Assembly (NCBI RefSeq): GCF_002954405.1
Contig: NZ_MQWC01000004.1
Span: 3,040,668 to 3,104,667, forward strand
DNA length: 64,000 bases
Origin: Salinibacter sp. 10B
GTDB lineage: Bacteria; Bacteroidota; Rhodothermia; Rhodothermales; Salinibacteraceae
Reading direction: 5' to 3'
In this document: positions 17,554-25,346 of the stretch, piece after piece
How positions within the stretch are numbered: the first letter of the stretch is position 1
How the letters are laid out: every line of letters starts with the position of its first letter
Notes under the pieces: generated by a model
Seen by the model: the letters and a program-made list of their open reading frames with translations, nothing else
Told to the model about the DNA's origin: nothing
Database searches by the model: none
Position numbers and translations under genes: made by a program

Positions 17554-18798
17554 CTACGGAAGACCTTCCTCATACGCGGCGTGCTTGAAGCGAATCGTGC
17601 GCGAACGGACCTCTGTTTCACCGGGTTCGTGGAACCGAACGTGGAGATTCCGCCAGCGAGATCCGTTTGGGGCAGTCGTGTATTCGTCGGTCGGCGTGAG
17701 CTCAACTGCGTATCTCTGCCGGTGTATCCGGGTATACCACGTTCCGTTGCACCTCGCGTAGACGGTGAATTCGTGCTGAGCAGGTCCGGTCTCCCCGACT
17801 GAATTCTCACGGAGAACACGGTCAACCTTCTGGTCGTCGTTTAGGTCACTTCGCCAGACGGTCTGGGTTTTCATCGTGCTATCCAGAATTGTCGGTGCTC
17901 GTCGTCCGGCGGGACAGTTGGGGGGAAAAGCGCCCGCCTTCTGCATCTCGGACCTGGTGTAGGGAGAGTCGTGATGCACGAACCACGCGGAACCCGGTAG
18001 TAAAGCGTAGCGCTCGATATCTTCATAGTAGCGATAGATCCGCGTTGGATACGTCACATCTTCAGTTCCCAAGGGGGGGGAGTGAGGAATCTTCATGAAC
18101 TGCCGCCAGTGTTGCCCACTTTTGGTTTCAGCAAAAGCCGAAGGCACGTAGCCGGTGCCACTTGTCCACTCGGTCGAATCGGGGTGAAAGGGTTCAAAAT
18201 CATATGCAGAAAGCATTCTCATGACAGGAACATATCTGCCTCCTCCGCAGGCCAAGTAGAGCGAAAAGTCGCATCCAGCGCGATCACAGTTGACGGCTGG
18301 ACCCACGTCGAGTCGTCCGTCCCGGTTCACATCTTCAAGTAACCACGTTTCGACCGTTGCTGACCATAGTTTCTTTCCTCTGTACGTTTCCTTAAGAGGC
18401 TCGACGGTAGCTTTCGTGTCATAGCTACTCGAATCGAGGGTGATAGTTACAACCCCATTTTCTGGGCCAACAGGACAGTCCACACCCGCAGAGTCCAGCT
18501 GGGAGGTCTGTAGCTCAGCCTTGATTGTATCCGGTCTTGGGACGGTTGTCGACGCACTCGAATCGTGCGCCGCAGAATCCTCCTCGGTCGAGGCAGAAAG
18601 CGCGGCCGGCGAACGGCCTCTGGAAGAAGTGCCCGAACCGGAAGCGAACCGGGTATCCTCGGTCACGATATCCGTGGATTCTACCGCTTCCGCTGGCGAA
18701 GGGTCGCCTGACTCGGGTGATCTGCAGCCCGAAACGAGGAGCAGGCCGAAGAGACAAGATACGGAGAAGAGAGCGAATCCGGGAAAGGAGTGGCGCAT
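17554..18798 (-). CDS. lipoprotein, candidate immunity protein to effector B
   Basis: 414 residues from ATG at 18798 (MRHSFPGFALFSVSCLF), with a lipoprotein signal ending in LLVSGC. A Ser/Thr/Glu-rich linker follows, then two related beta-domains. Each has a calcium-loop-like segment (DVNRDGRLDVGPAVNC; DLNDDQKVDRVLRE), a strand pair (FSLYLACGGGRYVPV; FTVYARCNGTWYTRI) and a Trp-Arg motif (GQHWRQFMKI; GSRWRNLHVRF), suggesting an internal duplication. The gene is AT-richer than its surroundings (26 G+C of 60 at 18181-18240, counted by hand). It sits between two copies of a lysozyme-like effector, on the opposite strand, and its product would be envelope-anchored. An immunity role is an inference from position and location; no family was recognised. 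Confidence 0.65.
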   Translation of the reverse strand: MRHSFPGFALFSVSCLFGLLLVSGCRSPESGDPSPAEAVESTDIVTEDTRFASGSGTSSRGRSPAALSASTEEDSAAHDSSASTTVPRPDTIKAELQTSQLDSAGVDCPVGPENGVVTITLDSSSYDTKATVEPLKETYRGKKLWSATVETWLLEDVNRDGRLDVGPAVNCDRAGCDFSLYLACGGGRYVPVMRMLSAYDFEPFHPDSTEWTSGTGYVPSAFAETKSGQHWRQFMKIPHSPPLGTEDVTYPTRIYRYYEDIERYALLPGSAWFVHHDSPYTRSEMQKAGAFPPNCPAGRRAPTILDSTMKTQTVWRSDLNDDQKVDRVLRENSVGETGPAQHEFTVYARCNGTWYTRIHRQRYAVELTPTDEYTTAPNGSRWRNLHVRFHEPGETEVRSRTIRFKHAAYEEGLP

Positions 18799-18806
18799 TG
18801 GCTCGC

Positions 18807-21032
18807 ATGGATTCAATGACAGAAATGTATTCTTGCATATGCCGTGTCTTTCCTTTCGTTCACATAAAATGGTTCTTTCGCTTGGGTCCAATCACGGGGG
18901 ACCACGACCAGGAGACGCGCCGCTGCCTCACCCACTGGATCAATGAGGGCTACCTGTGGCGGGAGGTCGACGTGCCGGGGGTTCCCTACGCCCAGTACGT
19001 GGCCACCCGGACGAAAGACGGCAGCACGCGGTACGTCCGCACCCGTGAGCCGACCGTGGACGAGGAGGCGCTCGATGCGCTGAGGAGCGGGGAAGTGGTC
19101 GCCCTCGACGCGCCGGTGGCCGCCGGGGACATGCTGTGGTGGAGCGGTGCGTTCGGCCTCCCGTCCGGGGAGGTCGCAATCACAGACGCCTACGAGCGAG
19201 GCCCCACGGTGCACTGGGAGGTGTTTGCCGCAGACAAAGCCTTCGGGCACGAGGACGGCGTCGGGGACGGGTCCGAGGCCGGCGCGTGGTCGGTTTTTGA
19301 GGATCAGAATGACGATCACCGCCTGGACCCGAGGGAGGTGGAGGCGGCGGGGCAGCTGCAGGACCGGTGGGCCGAGAGCACCGCTGCGGAAACCGATACG
19401 TTTGCGAAGGCTCCATCCGAGGAGCGGAGCCCGTTTTTCATCATGGAGGCCCCGTGGAGCCGCCGGATCGCGGCGAAGTTTCGGAGCGAGTGGGGCGTGA
19501 AGGACGTCGAGACGGTGATGGCCGACGAGAAGGGCTACGAGGCCGACGGGCGGGCGGCGATGAAGCGGCTGCAGTGGTGGGACGAGGTGCGGGACGCGCG
19601 GTCGGCGGCGGGCTCCTCGGTGGAGCTGCCCGAGGACGCGACGGTGTGGCACTACCACCCGGTGGGGGCGCTGGAGGCGATCCGGCCCCGCTTTACGGCA
19701 GAAGGAGACAACACCACGCTCGACGGCCCGGTCGAGACGATCGAGGACGTGGCCGATCAGGTCATCGGGGCTCTTGGCTACAGCGGGGACCTCTTCAGTC
19801 TCGATGAGCAACAATTCGAGCGGGTGCGGTCGGAGATGGACTACGAGCGATCCAGCGACAGCAATCTGAAAATCAAGGTAGCGGCCCCAGCGACCGAAGC
19901 GCCGGAGGAATTCGCGCATGTTCACTTTGAACCGAACCGATACGGACACGCCACCTTCAACGGAGCGAACTACTTCCTCGGCATCTTCGCGACGAGCACC
20001 GGAGCCGGCGACCCGGAGCTTTACGAGATGCTACAGGAAGGCAGCCCGATTGAAGGCGTGCCGGGCCGCACGCCGGTCGAGAGCGCGTCGGAGACTCCCA
20101 TGGACTGGTTTGGCGAAATGGAGAAAAACATATGGGCATCGCTGACCGCATCGGAGGGATCCCTTCAAGCGCTCAACACCTACGACACGGCGTTCCTGTC
20201 GGTGGGGCCGGTTCAGCAGACGGCGGGGGCGGGCGAGGCAAAAGGCGAGCTCCAGGGGGCGCTGGATACCCTTCGCGAACATGCCGAGGAGACCTACTGG
20301 CGGCATTTTGGGCGATTTGGGCTCAAGCCGGTGGGCGCCACGATTCAGGGCGGAGCGAAAAAGGCCCACGTTGAGCTCAACGGCGAGGTGCTCGACACGC
20401 CGGAGAAGAAGGAGCGGCTCCGCCGGTTCAAATGGGCGCACCGATTCCAGGAGGCGATGCAGGACCCGACCGTCAGGTACTGGATCATGCGGGAAGGCTT
20501 CAAACGTCTGGATCGGATCCGAGACTGGGACGCAACCATGCAGCTTCCTGACCAGCAGGGGAAACCGCAAGAGATGAGCGTCCGTCTGCAAGATGTCTTT
20601 CAGAGCGATCTGGGGCAAGCGCTCATCTTGGACGCCCACATCAATCGTCCTGGACTGGTGGTCCCGTATGATGATGACAATGTCTGGACGAGCAAGGCGA
20701 CGAGCCTGCTAAAAAGTCGAAACGGGACGGCGAGCGATCCAACCCTCACTCCGGATGAGGAGCGTCAGCTGATCGAGGCGATATTACAGAACAGAGTCGA
20801 TTCGCCTATGAGCGACCCCGAAGGACGCGCGATCGGCATTCTGAAGTATACCAGTGATGAGGTTGTACAAACTTTGGCTACGACAAACCAGCTTGCTGAC
20901 CAGCCGCAAACCGTGCCCGCCTTCTTAACACGCGTACTGAATCTGGCCGAGAACCGAGACCATTCTGGTGAGGGAGCCTGGGGTGATATTCAAGGTCACG
21001 AGGCTGAGCCCCTCTCCTTCAGACGTGAGTAA
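18807..21032 (+). CDS. orphan effector cassette, lysozyme-like (copy C, N-terminus missing)
   Basis: Open frame through 21032. Homology to copy B begins exactly at the 48-bp repeat (QETRRCLTHWINEGY). What precedes it (MDSMTEMYSCICRVF...) is unrelated, with no ribosome-binding site and no peptidoglycan-binding domain, so ATG 18807 is only the first usable codon. Downstream order: a beta-domain (VPYAQYVATRTKDGSTRYVR, GDMLWWSGAFGLPSGEV), VHWEVFAADKAFG, an EF-hand-like loop DQNDDHRLD, VWHYHPVGALEAI, then the catalytic region TASEGSLQALNTYDTAFLSVGP with FGRFGLKPVG and a helical tail. The VWHYHP and WEVF elements are characteristic of injection-system effectors. It may be a silent cassette that replaces the C-terminus of copy B by recombination, or be expressed alone. 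Confidence 0.65.
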   Translation: MDSMTEMYSCICRVFPFVHIKWFFRLGPITGDHDQETRRCLTHWINEGYLWREVDVPGVPYAQYVATRTKDGSTRYVRTREPTVDEEALDALRSGEVVALDAPVAAGDMLWWSGAFGLPSGEVAITDAYERGPTVHWEVFAADKAFGHEDGVGDGSEAGAWSVFEDQNDDHRLDPREVEAAGQLQDRWAESTAAETDTFAKAPSEERSPFFIMEAPWSRRIAAKFRSEWGVKDVETVMADEKGYEADGRAAMKRLQWWDEVRDARSAAGSSVELPEDATVWHYHPVGALEAIRPRFTAEGDNTTLDGPVETIEDVADQVIGALGYSGDLFSLDEQQFERVRSEMDYERSSDSNLKIKVAAPATEAPEEFAHVHFEPNRYGHATFNGANYFLGIFATSTGAGDPELYEMLQEGSPIEGVPGRTPVESASETPMDWFGEMEKNIWASLTASEGSLQALNTYDTAFLSVGPVQQTAGAGEAKGELQGALDTLREHAEETYWRHFGRFGLKPVGATIQGGAKKAHVELNGEVLDTPEKKERLRRFKWAHRFQEAMQDPTVRYWIMREGFKRLDRIRDWDATMQLPDQQGKPQEMSVRLQDVFQSDLGQALILDAHINRPGLVVPYDDDNVWTSKATSLLKSRNGTASDPTLTPDEERQLIEAILQNRVDSPMSDPEGRAIGILKYTSDEVVQTLATTNQLADQPQTVPAFLTRVLNLAENRDHSGEGAWGDIQGHEAEPLSFRRE
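18907..18954 (+). repeat. 48-bp exact repeat, copy 2 (start of orphan cassette)
   Basis: Identical to 16066-16113 and in the same frame. Upstream and downstream sequences differ at once, so the identity is confined to the junction. Confidence 0.9.
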
Positions 21033-21080
21033 TGGACCGAAACTTCCAGCCGCTACCTCAAATGTGTCTAAGTCGAAATT

Positions 21081-22103
21081 ATGCTAACGCATTCGACTTC
21101 CAGGCGTCCTTTACTTTCGGGATTTCTTATATGTTCTCTGCTCGTTTTGATATCAACACTCTTCAGAAAAGAAGACGCGAACCAACACGGTGAAGTCGTC
21201 GCCAGTTTCCACGTTATTGCACATGTTGTCGGGACCGATACCACAAGACCAACTCCGATTGAAGAGCGACCTTGTGGAACCTACGACTGGTTTGATGCTC
21301 CGGAGGAAGGGTGGGAATCCTTAAGCTCCAGCCCCTTACCTGGAACCCACTATGCGTCGCTACACGAACTAACCTGCAAGTGGGCTGCTTACCAGAATGG
21401 TCTGAGTCTCGACTCTACGCACCTTCCGAAGTACGTGCGACCGGTGGGGGACAGTCTCCGCCTTTCCGAGGACGCCGTAACCTATGGGGTAAAGATGCGG
21501 CCCGCCGATCCGGATCCCCTGGATAAAAGCAACCTTTACCTCGTCGCCGAGGTGGTTGATTCGCTGTTCTTCAGTGACATTGGAAAAGCGCGGCCCTATC
21601 AAGACGAATCCCCATCCACCGTTTCCATTCGAGCGATGCGGCCGATTGACGTGCCCGGTGCTGACTCTCAGTATCTTTGGGTCGAAATCGAAGAACGACA
21701 TCTTGACGAGGAGGGCTCCCCGACAGGCGTCTACACTCGATGGCGTGGACACATTTTTGCCTACGACCGCCGTCGCGGCATGCGACATCTGCATCGCGCT
21801 CCCGTGCGCGTGGAGCGAACGCGGGGTGAGAAGCTCATCGGCGCCGAGCAGTGGGACGTGTCGGTCCCCGAACCCGGAATTATGCTCGTTGAGCCGCGCT
21901 CGAAGCGCGGGAAGGTGTGGGAAAACACCATTGACGAAGGCGGGGTGTCGCTCGGTCCGCCCCAGCACTGGATCGGGCGCCACGTGATCGACCCGACGGC
22001 CACCAGCAAGCGGGAGGTGGAAATGACGCCGGGCAGCAACTACACCAAGATCATCGACACCACGGAGGTGGAAAATTGGCGAGAGGTTTACGACAAACAG
22101 TAG
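21081..22103 (+). CDS. exported hypothetical protein, candidate immunity protein to effector C
   Basis: 340 residues. A hydrophobic N-terminus (PLLSGFLICSLLVLISTLF) serves as signal peptide or membrane anchor and places the rest in the periplasm. The mature part is beta-rich, with GTYDWFDAPEEGWESL, ELTCKWAAYQNGL, VTYGVKMRPADPDPLDKSN and WVEIEERHLDEEGSPTGVY. No family was recognised. It starts 48 bases after the stop of effector copy C, on the same strand, which is the usual effector-immunity order. The 5' end is strikingly AT-rich for this genome (22 G+C of 60 at 21121-21180, counted by hand), while the 3' third returns to the local average. That suggests recent acquisition or a chimera. Confidence 0.6.
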   Translation: MLTHSTSRRPLLSGFLICSLLVLISTLFRKEDANQHGEVVASFHVIAHVVGTDTTRPTPIEERPCGTYDWFDAPEEGWESLSSSPLPGTHYASLHELTCKWAAYQNGLSLDSTHLPKYVRPVGDSLRLSEDAVTYGVKMRPADPDPLDKSNLYLVAEVVDSLFFSDIGKARPYQDESPSTVSIRAMRPIDVPGADSQYLWVEIEERHLDEEGSPTGVYTRWRGHIFAYDRRRGMRHLHRAPVRVERTRGEKLIGAEQWDVSVPEPGIMLVEPRSKRGKVWENTIDEGGVSLGPPQHWIGRHVIDPTATSKREVEMTPGSNYTKIIDTTEVENWREVYDKQ

Positions 22104-22146
22104 GCAGGTTAGCACGACCGGTCGATTCAGCCGGAAATCCTGAAGG

Positions 22147-22728
22147 GTGCCAGTCACGTCCGCAATCGTCGAGTTCGAGTCGAGCAGCGTCGGATACAAA
22201 TCCTTCAACGGAACGCCGCACACGTTTGGAATTGCAGAATCGGGCCACGGGGACGACGACCCCGACCCCGACTTCTACACCCTCCTCCAAGACTCTGGCC
22301 GAGAAGGCCTTCCGGAGAGCCCCTTCGACCGCAACGTATGGGCGTCGTTGAGCGAGTCGGAGGGTTCGCTCCGGGCGATCAACACCTGGGACGCGGCCTT
22401 CCTGTCGGCCGGGCCGTTTCAGCACACCGCGGGAACCAACGGAGGGAAAGGGGAACTGCCCGGCGTCTTGGATACGGTACGCGAGAACGCCCGTGATGCG
22501 TACTGGCACCACTTCGGCCGGTTTGGAGTGAAGCCCATAGGGGCAGAGATCTCCGGTGGGGCAAAGCGCGCCTACTTTGAATTGCACGGCGAAAAGTTGG
22601 ATGCTCCTGAGAAGAAACGACAACTCCGCCGGTTCAAGTGGCCCCACCGGTTCCGCGAGGCCCTGCGAGACGAAGAGATCAGCCGGTGGGTGTTGACCGA
22701 GAGCTTCCGTCGACTGGGTCGGCTTTGA
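22147..22728 (+). CDS. third lysozyme-like effector fragment (copy D)
   Basis: 193 residues from GTG at 22147, immediately preceded by an in-frame TGA (22141), so no longer product is possible. The sequence aligns with the C-terminal catalytic part of copy C: FNGTPHTFGIAESGH against FNGANYFLGIFATSTG, then SESEGSLRAINTWDAAFLSAGP, FGRFGVKPIGAEISGGAKRA and RFKWPHRFREALRDEE. It ends about 190 residues short of copy C, at FRRLGRL. The presumed catalytic Glu and the N-T-W-D motif are intact. With no delivery domain and a poor start, it looks like an orphan or eroding cassette. Confidence 0.6.
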   Translation: MPVTSAIVEFESSSVGYKSFNGTPHTFGIAESGHGDDDPDPDFYTLLQDSGREGLPESPFDRNVWASLSESEGSLRAINTWDAAFLSAGPFQHTAGTNGGKGELPGVLDTVRENARDAYWHHFGRFGVKPIGAEISGGAKRAYFELHGEKLDAPEKKRQLRRFKWPHRFREALRDEEISRWVLTESFRRLGRL

Positions 22729-22772
22729 AACCGAACGCTCGAACGGACGGAGGGTCCATTCGTTGGCCTTTG

Positions 22773-23987
22773 ATGCGCACGATGTCTATCCCAATGCCTG
22801 ATCCGATGGCCATTGATGTGGAGCAGTGTCGGGCCGAAACGCCTGGATGCTCGAACGTTCTTCATTTCAACAACGCCGGGGCGGCCCTGCCGCCGCAACC
22901 CGTCCTCGATGCTCAAGTCGGACACCTGAACCGGGAGGCGGCCATCGGCGGCTACGAGGCCGAGGCCGAAGCCGAATCTCAGCTTCAGCACACGTACGCC
23001 GCGATTGCTCGAATGCTGGACTGCACGCCTGAAGAGGTAGCGATCGTCGAGAATGCGACGCGGGCGTGGGACATGGCCTTCTACGCCATGCCGTTTGAGG
23101 AAGGAGACCGCATCCTGACGTCACGAGCCGCCTACGCGAGCAATCACATCGCCTGCCTGCAGGTGGCGCGGCGTACGGGGGCGGAGGTGGACGTTGTCCC
23201 CCATGATGAGTACGGGCAGATCGATGTGGAGGCTCTCCGCTCTATGATGGATGATCGGGTGGCGCTCCTTGCGTTAACGCACGTTCCGACCAATGGTGGG
23301 CTCGTGAATCCGGCGGCACAGGTGGGCGAAATCGCCGGGGAAGCGGGCGTCCCCTTTCTACTGGATGCCTGTCAATCTGCCGGGCAGATGCCGCTGTCGG
23401 TCGACGAGATCGGGTGCACGATGCTTTCGGCCACCGGCCGTAAGTATTTGCGGGGGCCGCGTGGTACCGGCTTTCTTTACGTGCAGAAGGATTGGATTGA
23501 ACGTCTGGAGCCCCCGCTCCTCGACCTGCACGCGGCGACCTGGACCGGTCCCGAGACCTACGAAATTCACTCCGACGCTCGTCGCTTCGAGACGTATGAG
23601 GGCCACGTAGCGGGAGCCGTAGGGCTGGGGGTGGCGGTGGAGTATGCGCTGACTCTCGGATTGGAGGCGATCTCGGAGCGCGTACAAATGCTTGCCGACA
23701 CGCTACGCACAGCGCTGTCCGGAGCGTCTGGTGTCACTGTCCACGACGCGGGGCGTACGCGCTGTGGCATTACCACCTTCAGCGCCGAGCAGAAAACGGC
23801 CCCCGCGATCCAGACGGCGCTGCGGGAGCACGACATCAACGTTTCCGTCTCAACCCCGAGCTCAACACGTCTCGACGCCGAGGCTCGAGGATTGCCCGAT
23901 CTTGTTCGGGCCTCCGTACACTACTATAACACAGAAGCGGAAATTGAACGCTTTGTGTCACGGTTGAAAAGCGTTTTGAAGGGATAA
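22773..23987 (+). CDS. class-V aminotransferase (cysteine desulfurase-like fold)
   Basis: 404 residues if started at ATG 22773; ATG 22782 and 22794 are equally possible. A PLP-dependent fold-type I enzyme: LHFNNAGAALPPQPVLDA near the N-terminus, IVENATRAWDMAFYA, LLALTHVPTNGGLVNPA, FLLDACQSAGQMPL (Asp binding the pyridine N), and the Schiff-base lysine in SATGRKYLRGPRGTGFLY at about residue 235. The C-terminal domain ends with VRASVHYYNTEAEIERF. The overall pattern is of the isopenicillin-N-epimerase/selenocysteine-lyase-like branch, not of IscS (no catalytic Cys loop visible). Cytoplasmic; substrate unknown. It marks the end of the effector island. Confidence 0.88.
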   Translation: MRTMSIPMPDPMAIDVEQCRAETPGCSNVLHFNNAGAALPPQPVLDAQVGHLNREAAIGGYEAEAEAESQLQHTYAAIARMLDCTPEEVAIVENATRAWDMAFYAMPFEEGDRILTSRAAYASNHIACLQVARRTGAEVDVVPHDEYGQIDVEALRSMMDDRVALLALTHVPTNGGLVNPAAQVGEIAGEAGVPFLLDACQSAGQMPLSVDEIGCTMLSATGRKYLRGPRGTGFLYVQKDWIERLEPPLLDLHAATWTGPETYEIHSDARRFETYEGHVAGAVGLGVAVEYALTLGLEAISERVQMLADTLRTALSGASGVTVHDAGRTRCGITTFSAEQKTAPAIQTALREHDINVSVSTPSSTRLDAEARGLPDLVRASVHYYNTEAEIERFVSRLKSVLKG

Positions 23988-24404
23988 GCGACGTTCGCCG
24001 GCGTAGCACTGGTCCTCATCAAGAGGGGGCTTGTCGGTGCAGGGGGCGCGGTTTCGTGGGCCGCTCCAACGTGTCGGTACTCCCCCCTGTCCGCCCGGCG
24101 GCACGATGTAGGTTCGGAGAATGTCCGGTCCCTGAGGGATACCGGCAGGGTATTCAGGACGTACCCCAGGATGGAGTCGTCTGTATTCTCAAGTCAGCGT
24201 CATGCGTTCGGTTTTTTAATTGGGGGACGGGGAGACGGCAAGGCGTAGGTCTCACCCATTGCAGGCGACGTTGGGTTATACCTCCCCTGCCGGGGGAAGG
24301 CACACGCTTACGTCACGCCAGAGCGGTGTTCTTGCGAACCGCACTTCGGGGAGGCAGTTGGGGGGTACTGCCTCATCCTTGTTCGGTCAGGACTTACTGC
24401 TACA
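23988..24404. other. intergenic region, nothing recognised
   Basis: About 417 bases between the aminotransferase and the epimerase genes, both on the plus strand. Short frames overlap the epimerase start but are not coding-like. No terminator with a T-run, tRNA or repeat was found. Confidence 0.4.
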
Positions 24405-25346
24405 ATGCACGTTCTCGTCACCGGCGCGGCGGGATTTATCGGGTCTCATCTGGCGGAGCGACTGTCTGCTCGGGGGCACACCGTGGTGGGGCTCGACGGT
24501 CTTACGTCCTACTATGATCCTGCCCTCAAACAAGCCCGGCTGGCCCAGTTGGGGGAACAGGGCATTACGACACGGCAGCTTGACCTTGCGGTTGATCCGA
24601 TACGGCCCGTCCTGCGCGAGATCGACGTTGTGTATCACCTCGCAGCTCAGCCCGGCCTTTCCTCTCAAACGTCCCGGCGGACCTTCGTGCGAAACAACGT
24701 GCGGGCCACGGAACGACTCCTCACCGCGCTGGCCGACCATTCGACCCTCAGTACCCTCTTTTACATCTCCTCATCGTCGGTGTACGGGGCAGACGCAACG
24801 GGGCGTGAGCATACGTCCCTTGCTCCCATCTCAGCCTACGGTCGGACCAAACTCCGAGCCGAACAGGCCGTACGTGCGGCCGCTAGGCGGGCATCGTGGG
24901 AGGCCTGCATCCTCCGTCTCTTCTCCGTGTATGGGCCGCGCGAGCGCCCGGACAAGCTCATCCACAAGGCACTCCGATGTGCCCGGACGGGGGACGCCTT
25001 TCCCCTCTACGAAGGAAGTGCGGAGCACCGACGCAGCTTTACGTACGTTGAGGACGTCGTCGACGGAATGGAAGCGGCTCTTCGTCGGCTCGACCGCTGT
25101 CAAGGCGAAATCATCAACCTTGGCGCGCCCACCACTGCCTCCACGCAACACGTTCTCAATGTTGTAGCGGACACCGTCGGGGCGCCCCTCTGCATCAAAC
25201 GGGTGCCTCCCCGCGACGGGGATCAGCGCCGCACCTGCGCCCAGATCCAGAAGGCCCGTCGCCTACTGGACTTTTCCCTCACCACGACTCTGCGCGAGGG
25301 CATTGCCGCCGAGGCCGCCTGGATGGACGAGGCACGGGTCCATTAG
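24405..25346 (+). CDS. NAD-dependent epimerase/dehydratase (extended SDR)
   Basis: 313 residues. The Rossmann motif GAAGFIGSHLAERL is at residues 7-20. The catalytic Ser/Tyr/Lys set is in YISSSSVYGAD and SAYGRTKLRAEQ (YxxxK), and the sugar-nucleotide region is RLFSVYGPRERPDKLIHKAL and RSFTYVEDVVDGMEAAL. This is the pattern of UDP-glucose/UDP-glucuronate 4-epimerases, so it probably interconverts NDP-sugars for surface polysaccharide. It is cytoplasmic. It is convergent, with a 4-base overlap at the 3' ends, with the FAD oxidoreductase gene. Confidence 0.88.
   Translation: MHVLVTGAAGFIGSHLAERLSARGHTVVGLDGLTSYYDPALKQARLAQLGEQGITTRQLDLAVDPIRPVLREIDVVYHLAAQPGLSSQTSRRTFVRNNVRATERLLTALADHSTLSTLFYISSSSVYGADATGREHTSLAPISAYGRTKLRAEQAVRAAARRASWEACILRLFSVYGPRERPDKLIHKALRCARTGDAFPLYEGSAEHRRSFTYVEDVVDGMEAALRRLDRCQGEIINLGAPTTASTQHVLNVVADTVGAPLCIKRVPPRDGDQRRTCAQIQKARRLLDFSLTTTLREGIAAEAAWMDEARVH

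Noticed and set aside
17467-17802. Plus-strand frames downstream of effector copy B
   Set aside because: They overlap the 3' end of the lipoprotein gene in antisense and lack any start signal or motif.
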